Part shown: positions 7,852-16,200 of the stretch, in pieces
Numbering within the stretch: position 1 is the first letter of the stretch
How the letters are laid out: each line of letters starts with the position of its first letter
From: Oligoflexia bacterium
GTDB lineage: Bacteria > Bdellovibrionota > Bdellovibrionia > JABDDW01
DNA: 45,549 bases
Reading direction: 5' to 3'
Assembly (NCBI GenBank): GCA_034439615.1
Contig: JAWXAT010000014.1
Location: 1-45,549, forward strand
Notes under the pieces: model-generated
Database searches by the model: none
What the model saw: only the letters and a program-made list of their open reading frames with translations
Told to the model about the DNA's origin: nothing
Translations under genes and position numbers: made by a program

Positions 7852-10068
7852 ATGAGTGAGTCCTTTAAAGACATTTCGAAGGGCGAAAAAAATATCACAC
7901 CCACAAAAGCTCTTGCCCAGCTCAAAGATAAAATTACGTCTTATTTTCCGCTCGCCGATCTCGCTTTAGTAGATAAAGCATATAAATTTTCAGAAAAAGC
8001 ACATTCTGGTCAACTCCGTAGATCTGGAGATCCGTACATACTTCATCCATTGGGTGTTGCCACCGCCCTTGCTGAAATGCACATGGATCTCGACACGATC
8101 ATCACTGGCCTTTTACACGACACAGTAGAAGACACAGTTGCCACATTAGAAGATATTGAAAAACTATTTGGGCCGACAATCGCTAGTCTTGTAGATGGTG
8201 TGACTAAAATTTCTCAAATGTCGTTTCGTAATACCCACGAAAAACAATCAGAAAATATACGTAAAATGATTATCGCTATGGGGCGAGATATTCGAGTGAT
8301 TTTAGTAAAACTCGCTGATCGCCTCCACAATATGCGAACTCTGAATCATATGCCCATCGATCGACAAGTGATTATTTCTCAAGAAACCCTAGATATCTAT
8401 GCACCGCTGGCAAATAGACTTGGTATCAGCTGGTTAAAGATAGAACTTGAAGATTTAAGTTTACGGTATTTAAAACCTGAAATTTATCAAAAGCTTTCTC
8501 AAAAAGTTTCTAAGAAAAAAAATGAACGGGAAAAATACATTCTTGAAGTTATCTCGGTTTTGAAAAAAGAATTAACAAAAGAAAGTGTTAAAGCTGAAGT
8601 GCACGGCAGACCAAAACATTTTTATTCAATTTATAAAAAAATGGAAGCTAGCAGCATTGATTATGAACAAGTTTATGACATCTTAGCGTTTCGAGTTTTG
8701 GTTGATACAATGGTTGAGTGTTATGAGGTTTTAGGTGTTATTCATAATATTTGGAAGCCTATCCCTGGGCGTTTTAAAGATTTTATAGCTATGCCTAAAG
8801 CCAATAACTATCAAAGTTTGCATACAACAGTTATTGGCCCGGGTGGTGAGCGTGTTGAAATTCAAATTAGAACCCATGAAATGCATTTGATTGCAGAGCG
8901 TGGAATTGCTGCCCACTGGAAATACAAGGAAGGTGGGGGCATCGATAAAGAAACAGAAAAACGTTTTGAATGGCTCCATCAACTTTTGCAATGGCATCAA
9001 CAGCTCAAAGACCCATCAGAATTTTTAGAGACAATTAAAACCGATCTATTTGCAGGTGATATTTACGTTTTTACTCCCCATGGCGATGTCATGGAGTTTC
9101 CGTTCGGAGCCACTGCACTTGATTTTGCCTACAGTGTGCATACAGACGTTGGAAATCATTGTGTTGCTACAAAAGTGAATGGGAAGATTGTTCCTTTTAA
9201 ACATAAACTTAAAAACGGGGATAGTATCGAAGTTGTTACATCACCGAATCAAAAGCCAACAAAAGATTGGCTCAAGATGGTTTATTTAAGTCGCGCTAAA
9301 AATAAAATCAGAGCTTATATTAAAAGTGAAGAGCGTGCTCGAGCGATTAGTTTGGGTACTGAGATGATTGAAAAATTATTTAAAAAATATGATCTCAATT
9401 TTAATAATTTTTTAAAACCCATTCATACCGAAAAACTTCTTAAAGAATTAGCACTATCAGAATTAAACGATGTCATCGCACAAGTGGGTTATGGCAAGAT
9501 TGCACCATTAAAAATTGTTGAAATTTTAGCTCCAGAAAAAACAAAAGAGCCACTTAAAGAACCTCCAGAGCCTGATACTTTTTTAAGAAAAGTTTTTAAA
9601 GCAGCAATTCAAAAATCATCTAAATCTAGATCAGCAATTCAGATTCACGGGATGAGTGATATTTTAGTGCGTTTTGGAAAATGCTGTAGTCCGATTCCAG
9701 GTGATCCGATCGTGGGTTTTATTACGAGGGGGCGAGGTATAACGGTTCATCTTGCAATTTGCCCAAAAGTTTATGACATGGATCAAGATCGCAGAGTCGA
9801 TGTTGCCTGGAACCTTGATATGCAAACAGAGCGTGTGGCTAAACTTCGCATCGTCTGTGTGGATGAACCTGGGTTACTGCAAAAAATGTCTGAAGCTTTT
9901 GCTGAACAAGGGGTGAATATTCATACCGCCCAAGTTAGAACAACAAAAGATCAAAAAGCCATTAGTCTCTTTGAAGTGAGTGTTCATGACATAGCCCATC
10001 TTCAAAAGGTTATGAAAGAGCTTGAAAAAGTAAAAGGCGTTATTTCAGTTGAGCGTATGAAGGCATGA
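7852..10068 (+). CDS. spoT: Bifunctional (p)ppGpp synthetase/hydrolase (Rel/SpoT)
   Basis: 738 residues from ATG 7852; an in-frame TTG five codons earlier is possible, but a GGA stretch precedes the ATG. Domains in order: HD hydrolase with LLHDTVEDT (His89-Asp90), synthetase with RFKDFIAMP at 307-315 and EIQIRT at 336-341, TGS at roughly 402-463, a conserved Cys pair near 611-612 in the zinc-finger-like region, and a C-terminal ACT domain with LRIVCVDEPGLLQKMSEAF. The RFKD (RxKD) form of the synthetase motif is the one found in bifunctional enzymes rather than RelA-only ones. It controls the stringent response. Closest in function to SpoT/Rel; only one copy is seen here. Confidence 0.96.
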   Translation: MSESFKDISKGEKNITPTKALAQLKDKITSYFPLADLALVDKAYKFSEKAHSGQLRRSGDPYILHPLGVATALAEMHMDLDTIITGLLHDTVEDTVATLEDIEKLFGPTIASLVDGVTKISQMSFRNTHEKQSENIRKMIIAMGRDIRVILVKLADRLHNMRTLNHMPIDRQVIISQETLDIYAPLANRLGISWLKIELEDLSLRYLKPEIYQKLSQKVSKKKNEREKYILEVISVLKKELTKESVKAEVHGRPKHFYSIYKKMEASSIDYEQVYDILAFRVLVDTMVECYEVLGVIHNIWKPIPGRFKDFIAMPKANNYQSLHTTVIGPGGERVEIQIRTHEMHLIAERGIAAHWKYKEGGGIDKETEKRFEWLHQLLQWHQQLKDPSEFLETIKTDLFAGDIYVFTPHGDVMEFPFGATALDFAYSVHTDVGNHCVATKVNGKIVPFKHKLKNGDSIEVVTSPNQKPTKDWLKMVYLSRAKNKIRAYIKSEERARAISLGTEMIEKLFKKYDLNFNNFLKPIHTEKLLKELALSELNDVIAQVGYGKIAPLKIVEILAPEKTKEPLKEPPEPDTFLRKVFKAAIQKSSKSRSAIQIHGMSDILVRFGKCCSPIPGDPIVGFITRGRGITVHLAICPKVYDMDQDRRVDVAWNLDMQTERVAKLRIVCVDEPGLLQKMSEAFAEQGVNIHTAQVRTTKDQKAISLFEVSVHDIAHLQKVMKELEKVKGVISVERMKA

Positions 10069-10081
10069 TTCAATTGAAAGC

Positions 10082-10780
10082 TTAATTCATTTTTATTACT
10101 GGGCCAAATATATCTTGATCCGGCGGCATGATTAATTCTTTAGGATCCACTTCATCACAAAATTCAGCTTCAAAATTTTCAATCAATGCCAGTGGTTTTT
10201 GTTCATTTGACTCACCCATGACCAGTACCCCAGCAGCTGCGAGACCATCAACTATATTGGTGGTACTCATAACAATCGGTCGATTAAAGATATCGGGTTT
10301 TCCGATATGGCTATCTACACCTTTGAATCCCCAATAAGAGATACCAACGCCACTCACACCTTTACGTAAAGGTGTGCATCTTGAATCTGTTAGAATTATG
10401 CCTAGTTTTTTAATCTGATAATGAGTTTTGGTTGTTAACCAAAGGTCTTTTGCACTTTGGTAAGGATCTTTTGGCCAGAGAATATAAAATTTTCCTTCAG
10501 CATTTGATTCATCGATTCCGGCTGCGGGGATTAAAATATTATTTTTTATGGTGAGATATGTTTTATATGATTCGCATAAAACAATATCGGCTTCTTTTTT
10601 AACGAGATCTTTTTTTGAAGTCTCAGAATGATTTACGATTTGACCTTCAGCTAATGAGATAATCTTAGAGGTAACCAGCAAAATTGACCCTTCAGGCAAC
10701 GATTTCACATGAGTCGTGATAAAACTGACTAAATCTTCGTTTAAATGAAAAATACGGGTCGAAATTGCAGTGATTTTCAT
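10082..10780 (-). CDS. CofE-like gamma-glutamyl ligase domain protein
   Basis: 232 residues from ATG 10780; further in-frame starts lie at 10795 and 10816, and none has a clear ribosome-binding site. LLVTSKIISLAEGQIV (35-50), LTDSRCTPLRKGVSGVGISYWGF and the later STTNIVDGLAAAGVLVMGE match the fold of coenzyme F420:L-glutamate ligase. No other F420 biosynthesis gene is present in the window. In bacteria without F420, such as Chlamydia, relatives have been proposed as folate gamma-glutamate ligases; that role is possible here but unproven. The gene is convergent with rel (13-base gap) and divergent from the next lipoprotein gene. Confidence 0.75.
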   Translation of the reverse strand: MKITAISTRIFHLNEDLVSFITTHVKSLPEGSILLVTSKIISLAEGQIVNHSETSKKDLVKKEADIVLCESYKTYLTIKNNILIPAAGIDESNAEGKFYILWPKDPYQSAKDLWLTTKTHYQIKKLGIILTDSRCTPLRKGVSGVGISYWGFKGVDSHIGKPDIFNRPIVMSTTNIVDGLAAAGVLVMGESNEQKPLALIENFEAEFCDEVDPKELIMPPDQDIFGPVIKMN

Positions 10781-10858
10781 GGGTGAAACATACATTGCGT
10801 CATAAAGGTCTTGCAAGTTTTGAGATCTTCATCAAATATTTAGATAGGAGAACTTACA

Positions 10859-11974
10859 ATGAAGCGACGCATCATAATCTGCGCTTTTTTGATCGCAGGT
10901 TGTGCACAAAATCAAATTGTTACTGAAGAGAATACTGAAATAAGACCTGTGAAGCGTTTTAGATCTACTTCACGCACACCTTCTTCAGAAAACGCTAAAA
11001 AAATTAAGCCCGTAGAAAGTACATTGGCGCAAAAAGTAAACCAAACTTTCAAGAGCATTCTTACTAACGATGATAAAAAAGCAAAACTAGCATATGGTCG
11101 AAATTATAGACACATGCCTGATTTTATTCAGTTCGCTGTTGATCTGCGATTTAAAAATTACGACCATGCCATTATACTTTTAGAAAAATTGGAAATTACT
11201 CCACCAGAAAAAGAATTCTGGTTAAAAATTCTTAATACAAAACCAGCTCGTTTAGTGTCCCCAATTTGTGAAGCACTTAAGGCCGATACATCTCTTAATT
11301 TTACTGAATCCCAAGAGCAGGTGAGATGGAACAATGAAACCGATAAACTCATTGAATCATTGATATCAGCACAAGCTAAAAATGCTGAGCCTTCTGAATT
11401 AGATAAAATTATTGAACAAATAAATTGTAAGCATGTTGGTGAAGCATTGAGTTGCGAGCCCATTGAGCCTGCTTTAAGAGAGAAATTATTAAATGATGTT
11501 TTCTTTGACAAAATTCATAATCTTCAAGTACGCGATACAAATTTTATTAAATGGAATAATAAAAATTATATAAAAATAACTGAATATCAAAGGCATGTGA
11601 CAATAGATTCTCTGCATAAGTTTTTTCATGCAATTCAAGCGACCCCCTATGATCGACAAGTTAAATTTTTGAAACGATACCGAGGCATCGGTCGAGATTT
11701 AAGATCTGAGAATATTGTCGGTCGAATATTTGGTGATCTTGTTTTAGGCGATGAAAAAGATATGGTTTTAGCTGAGCATATTCAAAGTTTTTTACAGGCG
11801 TATCCGATATTAAATCTTACTTTGGGTTTAGAATTTGAATTGGCAACTTGTGGTTTGCCAACTGAAATACCAGCGTTTAAACCACCTAAGCCAAATGCTA
11901 ACACTTCAAGCTCAGCAGGCAAAAACCCTTCAGCGACTGCAACAGTGAGTCCTTCGCCAGTACCTAAACAATAA
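10859..11974 (+). CDS. Predicted lipoprotein of unknown function
   Basis: 371 residues with a strong AGGAG ribosome-binding site. A short signal peptide ends in the lipobox LIAGC, with Cys15 as the probable lipid-modified residue. The mature part is hydrophilic, mixed charge and probably mainly helical; the C-terminus is a Ser/Pro/Thr/Ala-rich tail. I recognise no domain. The last 11 bases overlap the end of the convergent YvlD-like gene at 11964-11974, so there is no room for a terminator between them. Confidence 0.85.
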   Translation: MKRRIIICAFLIAGCAQNQIVTEENTEIRPVKRFRSTSRTPSSENAKKIKPVESTLAQKVNQTFKSILTNDDKKAKLAYGRNYRHMPDFIQFAVDLRFKNYDHAIILLEKLEITPPEKEFWLKILNTKPARLVSPICEALKADTSLNFTESQEQVRWNNETDKLIESLISAQAKNAEPSELDKIIEQINCKHVGEALSCEPIEPALREKLLNDVFFDKIHNLQVRDTNFIKWNNKNYIKITEYQRHVTIDSLHKFFHAIQATPYDRQVKFLKRYRGIGRDLRSENIVGRIFGDLVLGDEKDMVLAEHIQSFLQAYPILNLTLGLEFELATCGLPTEIPAFKPPKPNANTSSSAGKNPSATATVSPSPVPKQ

Positions 11975-12314
11975 TCGTATGAAGAATGGCATTTAAGATA
12001 GCTAGTACCACTGCGCCTAAAAATGCTGTGGACCAATTTTTTATACTAAAGTTAGGTAAAACAGCTGCGCAAAATCTTAAAATAACTCCGTTGATGATGA
12101 TCATAAACAAGCCAAGGGTTATGATATTTAGAGGTAATGTCAGTAAGACTAATATCGGCTTAATAAAAAAATTTGCAAAACCAATGACAACTGAGATAAC
12201 GAGTGCAGATAAAAAACCACCTACTTGAAATCCAGATAAAAAATATGATGTCGCCATAAGTGCAATTGCTGAAACAGCCCACTGCACTAATGTGATGATG
12301 AGTCCGTGATCCAT
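11964..12314 (-). CDS. YvlD-type small membrane protein (phage holin family 4 fold)
   Basis: 116 residues and almost wholly hydrophobic, with about four membrane segments (roughly 5-27, 30-50, 54-78 and 90-113). The motif FANFFIKPILVLLTLPLNIITLGLF carries the NxxxKPxxxxLxxPxxxxTLGLF pattern of the YvlD/DUF family that databases label phage holin 4. The function of the family is not settled and the name does not imply phage. AGGATAA precedes the ATG. It lies nine bases after the barrel-like gene, at the end of the surE operon. Confidence 0.85.
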   Translation of the reverse strand: MDHGLIITLVQWAVSAIALMATSYFLSGFQVGGFLSALVISVVIGFANFFIKPILVLLTLPLNIITLGLFMIIINGVILRFCAAVLPNFSIKNWSTAFLGAVVLAILNAILHTIIV

Positions 12315-12323
12315 TTGTTTATC

Positions 12324-13154
12324 CTATTCAAGTAAAGTCAGGTTTAAAAAAATACTTCTAGCTAACTGAAATTGGCTATTACGTGCAAGAAAGTCTTTAT
12401 CTTCTAAATTGTTTTCATTTCCCTGCTGCCAATAACTAACGCCCATACGAACAACTTTTCCGAAAATATCTAGTTGGTAGTATATTTCACCTTGAATTTC
12501 AAATCCATAACCATATTGTACAACTTTAAGGCGAGAGGGGGTTTGTGCAGAAAAAATCTGGAGCAGATCAAATGCTGCGAGTACTCCAAGCTTTCTTGTA
12601 ATAGGGATGCTTCTTTCTATAGCAAAAGAAATTCCTTTGTATTGGGTGATGAAAAGTTTGTCAGTTGTGTCCATCAGTTTAAAATTTGAATCACTTTGGT
12701 GATATAAAATTTTAAAAGCTAGGTTGTCATCAAGACGAGTATTGTCAAAGTAAAATGTGTAACGAGGGCCAATGTCGAGCCACGTCATATAGGCATCAGC
12801 TTTATTAGTTGATGCGACATCAGGCACAATGTTTTGTGCGTATATTCCCCGTGCTTCAATACCAAGATTGCCCCAGAAATTACTTACTGCTTCGCCGCCA
12901 ATTGCATAGAGATTTCCATTTTGGCCTAATTTTACAGTGTCAGCGGTATTGGTAATCATTTGAACAAGACCTGTTTTAATTTTAAAACGATAATTGCGTG
13001 GAGGGTTTTGCTCTCTGATTTCATCAATAATGCTATTTACTTCATCCCATTTAAATTGAGGAAGATCGGCCTCAAATGATTGGCTTTGTGCTGGTGTCGG
13101 CGTTTGTGCCAACGTAACTTGTGAAATAAATAATAGTAAAAATAAAAATTTCAC
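12324..13154 (-). CDS. Secreted, probably outer-membrane beta-barrel protein
   Basis: 276 residues starting with GTG that overlaps the preceding stop (GTGA, 13151-13154). The signal peptide MKFLFLLLFISQVTLAQ is followed by a Pro/Thr/Gln linker. After about residue 60, alternating polar/hydrophobic stretches such as YAIGGEAVSNFWGNLGIEARG, RYTFYFDN and GYGFEIQGEIYYQL suggest beta strands of an outer-membrane barrel. The final residue is Glu rather than an aromatic, which is less typical. No family recognised. It is translationally coupled to the M23 lipoprotein gene. Confidence 0.75.
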   Translation of the reverse strand: MKFLFLLLFISQVTLAQTPTPAQSQSFEADLPQFKWDEVNSIIDEIREQNPPRNYRFKIKTGLVQMITNTADTVKLGQNGNLYAIGGEAVSNFWGNLGIEARGIYAQNIVPDVASTNKADAYMTWLDIGPRYTFYFDNTRLDDNLAFKILYHQSDSNFKLMDTTDKLFITQYKGISFAIERSIPITRKLGVLAAFDLLQIFSAQTPSRLKVVQYGYGFEIQGEIYYQLDIFGKVVRMGVSYWQQGNENNLEDKDFLARNSQFQLARSIFLNLTLLE

Positions 13155-13639
13155 GGAAGGTACTCCAGCGGATCAACTGGTTTTTTATTCACGCGAATTT
13201 CAAAATGAAGATGTGGTGCAGTGGCGCGTCCTGTTTTACCAACGAGTCCGATGAGACTTCCGCGTTTAATGAGTTCTCCGGATTTCACTAGTAATTTATG
13301 ACAGTGGCCATAGAGGGTAGCGGTTTTTGAATTGTGCTCAATAATAATCATTTTGCCATAGCCCGAAAATTTTTGGCCTGCATAAACTACTCGCCCGTCG
13401 GCTGGAGCATAGATGCGTGTTCCTTTAGGGGCTGCGATATCGATACCATCATGATGTGAGCCATCGTCTTCGGCAATAAATTCTTGCGAGACTTTGGGTT
13501 TAGCAATGGGCCAAACAAGATAGAGACCGTTTTTTTTATTTGGAATAGACGCAGGTTTACGATGTGGTGTCGATGAACAGTTGAGGTTAAGCATCGCAAA
13601 AATTATGAGTAGTGTTACCCGCCAAAACCGATTTCCCAC
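13151..13639 (-). CDS. M23 family peptidase-like lipoprotein (NlpD/LytM type)
   Basis: 162 residues from a GTG with GGAGG about ten bases upstream. The signal peptide ends LNLNC, with Cys21 as probable lipidation site, though the residue before Cys is Asn rather than the usual Gly/Ala. The LytM domain spans about 60-160: HHDGID places His63 and Asp67 in the HxxxD zinc motif, and HLHFE gives His143/His145. The zinc ligands look complete, so it may cleave peptidoglycan cross-bridges rather than only activate amidases. It has no LysM domain, unlike E. coli NlpD. It overlaps the end of surE by 25 bases; surE next to nlpD-like genes is a common arrangement. Confidence 0.88.
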   Translation of the reverse strand: MGNRFWRVTLLIIFAMLNLNCSSTPHRKPASIPNKKNGLYLVWPIAKPKVSQEFIAEDDGSHHDGIDIAAPKGTRIYAPADGRVVYAGQKFSGYGKMIIIEHNSKTATLYGHCHKLLVKSGELIKRGSLIGLVGKTGRATAPHLHFEIRVNKKPVDPLEYLP

Positions 13640-14382
13640 TTTTTAAACTCCTCCATGAGTTCATAATTGGTACAGTCTAATTTTAGCGGTGTGATGCTGA
13701 CGTATCCTTCATCGATATGATTGCAATCGCTGCCTTTTATATCATCAAAACCTTTGTATTCTCCACCGAGCCAATAATAGGGGCGATTACGCGGATCAAG
13801 GCGTGTTTCAATTTCATCAGAGTAGTATCTGCGACCTTGTTTTGAAATCTTAACACCTTTTACTTGATTCATCGGAAGATTGGGAATGTTCACATTGATA
13901 ACATGATTAAGTGGGTATTTTTCTTTTATAGCCATGGGAACAAAAATCTTTGCAAAGGCCACTGCGGTTTCCCAGTGCATAGAAACCTTTTCGAGGTGAT
14001 GACCCAATGATAAACTAAATGCTAATGCTTTGACTCCGAAGTAAGCTCCTTCGCGGGCTGCTGCTACGGTACCAGAATAATAAATATCATTTCCTAAATT
14101 TGCTCCACGATTAACACCACTCACAATTATGTCAGGCTTTTTCTTCATGATGTGTCGAGTGGCCATGTAAACACAATCAGCAGGGCTTCCACTAATTGCG
14201 TAATAATTTTTTTTAGTTTCAACACAGCGTAATGGTTTATGAAGAGTGAGGCTATGGCCACTGGTTGAACGTTCACGATGTGGAGCCACAACTGTTATGT
14301 CACCGAGTTTTTCAAGTGCTTCTGCGAGTAATAAAATTCCTGGAGATTCAATACCATCATCATTGGCAATTAAGATATTCAT
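13615..14382 (-). CDS. surE: 5'-nucleotidase SurE
   Basis: 255 residues from ATG 14382 (an in-frame ATG three codons upstream is possible; GGGA lies close before 14382). MNILIANDDGIESPG has the metal-binding Asp8-Asp9, RSTSGHSLT the conserved Ser, and VSGVNRGANLG the Asn that complete the active site. The enzyme removes phosphate from nucleoside monophosphates and is linked to stationary-phase survival. A conserved YVSITPLKLDCTN segment closes the protein. First gene of a four-gene minus-strand group. Confidence 0.95.
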   Translation of the reverse strand: MNILIANDDGIESPGILLLAEALEKLGDITVVAPHRERSTSGHSLTLHKPLRCVETKKNYYAISGSPADCVYMATRHIMKKKPDIIVSGVNRGANLGNDIYYSGTVAAAREGAYFGVKALAFSLSLGHHLEKVSMHWETAVAFAKIFVPMAIKEKYPLNHVINVNIPNLPMNQVKGVKISKQGRRYYSDEIETRLDPRNRPYYWLGGEYKGFDDIKGSDCNHIDEGYVSITPLKLDCTNYELMEEFKKWEIGFGG

Positions 14383-14448
14383 AGGTCCCATCCATGGCTG
14401 AAGAAAACAGTAGTTACCTATAATTATGCCAGTCCCACGGCGTCAACG

Positions 14449-14475
14449 AAAGGTGAGCTGATATTTCTCGCCTTT
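14449..14475. repeat. Inverted repeat between glyA and surE
   Basis: Arms AAAGGTGAG (14449-14457) and CTCGCCTTT (14467-14475) pair with one G-T type mismatch around a nine-base loop. On the minus strand it lies downstream of glyA and upstream of surE. It lacks a long T-tract, so it is at best a weak terminator. A TTGACG (-35-like) box followed by TAATTATAGG lies just after it on the minus strand and could start the surE operon; that promoter reading is weak. Confidence 0.35.
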
Positions 14476-14530
14476 GGTCAAGTCGGGGTCTAATGGAAAA
14501 ATGTATTTCTGTGACTTAAATTACTTTTGA

Positions 14531-15766
14531 TTATTCTTTGAAAACTGGAAATCCTTGGCAAAGTTCTTTGATTTGGCCACGAACGGTTGATGTGACTTTT
14601 GATTCACCACCAGCTTTTAACACTTCGTGAATCCAAGAACCTACGATTTTCATCTCAGTCACACCCATACCTCTAGTTGTAAGAGCAGGTGTTCCGATAC
14701 GAATTCCGCTAGTAATAAAAGGGCTTTTTGTTTCAAAGGGAACAGTGTTTTTATTTACGGTGATGCCAGCTTGGTCTAACCAATGTTCAGCATCTTTACC
14801 GGTAATATTTTTATTTGTTAAATCAATAAGCATTAAATGATTGTCAGTTCCGCCAGTGACAAGATCATAACCATGACCCATGAGTACTTCGGCTAATGTT
14901 TTGGCATTATCAATAACTCGCCTAGCATATTTTTTAAAGTTAGGTTTAAGGGCTTCTCCAAATGCTACGGCCTTTGCCGCAATGACGTGTTCAAGTGGGC
15001 CACCTTGAATGCCAGGAAATATTTTTGAGTTCACAGCTTTTCCAAGGGCTTCACTGCAAAGAATCATTCCACCGCGAGGACCACGAAGTGTTTTATGTGT
15101 GGTTGTTGTAACGTAATCTGCGTAGGGGATTGGTGAAGGTGAAAGATCAGCGGCAATAAGGCCTGCGATATGTGCCATATCTACAAAAAGTTTTGCGCCT
15201 ACTTCATCGGCAATTTCTCGAAATTTTGCAAAATCTAGGGTGCGTGGGTAAGCCGAAAAACCCGCGATGATCATTTTTGGTTTTTCTGCAATTGCACGTT
15301 CGCGAATAATTCCATAATCAAGGCGTTTATCTTTTTGGCTCACACCATAGTGAGTGGCTCGATATAATATTCCACTAAACGAAACAGGTGAGCCGTGGGT
15401 GAGATGCCCGCCATGAGAGAGATCCATTCCTAAAACCGTGTCACCAGGTTTGAGTACGGCCATGTAAACGGCCATGTTGGCTTGTGAACCTGAGTGGGGT
15501 TGAACATTGGCGTGTGAACATTTAAAAAGTTCTTTTGCGCGATCAATTGCTATTTGCTCAATTTGATCTATGAATTCACAACCACCATAATAGCGTTTAC
15601 CTGGATAACCTTCAGCGTATTTGTTTGTGAGCACACTTCCTTGAGCTTCAAGAACTTCGTTTGATACGTAATTCTCAGAGGCGATCATTTCAAGGCCTTC
15701 GAGTTGTCGAAGTTTTTCTTTTTCAATATATTCAAAAATTTTAGGATCTTGTTCTTTAATGCTCAT
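14531..15766 (-). CDS. glyA: Serine hydroxymethyltransferase
   Basis: 411 residues from ATG 15766, chosen because GGAG lies eight bases upstream inside the end of rpiB. Lys225 in [14 protein letters not shown] is the pyridoxal phosphate lysine; [11 protein letters not shown] and GKRYYGG are substrate-binding motifs. The enzyme converts serine and tetrahydrofolate to glycine and methylene-tetrahydrofolate, supplying one-carbon units that the purine pathway farther along also uses. Last gene of the fatty-acid operon; the 148 bases before surE hold an inverted repeat. Confidence 0.97.
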   Translation of the reverse strand: MSIKEQDPKIFEYIEKEKLRQLEGLEMIASENYVSNEVLEAQGSVLTNKYAEGYPGKRYYGGCEFIDQIEQIAIDRAKELFKCSHANVQPHSGSQANMAVYMAVLKPGDTVLGMDLSHGGHLTHGSPVSFSGILYRATHYGVSQKDKRLDYGIIRERAIAEKPKMIIAGFSAYPRTLDFAKFREIADEVGAKLFVDMAHIAGLIAADLSPSPIPYADYVTTTTHKTLRGPRGGMILCSEALGKAVNSKIFPGIQGGPLEHVIAAKAVAFGEALKPNFKKYARRVIDNAKTLAEVLMGHGYDLVTGGTDNHLMLIDLTNKNITGKDAEHWLDQAGITVNKNTVPFETKSPFITSGIRIGTPALTTRGMGVTEMKIVGSWIHEVLKAGGESKVTSTVRGQIKELCQGFPVFKE

Positions 15767-15768
15767 TT

Positions 15769-16200
15769 TTAGCACTCCATTTTTTCTGTGCGCAATTTAT
15801 GACGTCCACCTGCAAAAGGTGTTGAAAGCCAGGTACGAGCAATTTCGATTGCTAATCCAAATGGAATCAAACGAGCTCCCAAGCAAAGTACATTGGCATT
15901 ATTATGTTCTCTTGATAATTTAGCGGAAGGTATATCCCAACATAATGCAGCCCTAATATTTTTATGCCGATTTGCACTCATGGCCATTCCTTGACCGCTG
16001 CCACAAATTAAAATTCCATAATCTGCTTTTTTATTTATTACTTCTTGGCATAATTTTTTGGCGTAATCAGGATAATCTACGGATTTTTCATCATGTGTAC
16101 CTAGATCAATAAATTCAAAATTTAGATGCGATAGCTCTGAGATTAATTGTTTTTTAAGGGAAATTCCCCCGTGGTCTGCAGCGATGAGAACTTTTGTCAT
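15769..16200 (-). CDS. rpiB: Ribose-5-phosphate isomerase B
   Basis: 143 residues. [12 protein letters not shown] has the Asp9-His10 pair; [14 protein letters not shown] places the catalytic Cys66, and [10 protein letters not shown] follows as in RpiB. It interconverts ribose 5-phosphate and ribulose 5-phosphate, feeding PRPP for purine synthesis. Its ATG directly follows the fabF stop (no gap), and its 3' end contains the ribosome-binding site of glyA. Confidence 0.95.
   Translation of the reverse strand: MTKVLIAADHGGISLKKQLISELSHLNFEFIDLGTHDEKSVDYPDYAKKLCQEVINKKADYGILICGSGQGMAMSANRHKNIRAALCWDIPSAKLSREHNNANVLCLGARLIPFGLAIEIARTWLSTPFAGGRHKLRTEKMEC

Noticed and set aside
11964-12314. Prophage remnant because of a holin-family label
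   Set aside because: YvlD-type proteins are common chromosomal membrane proteins; no other phage gene is present.
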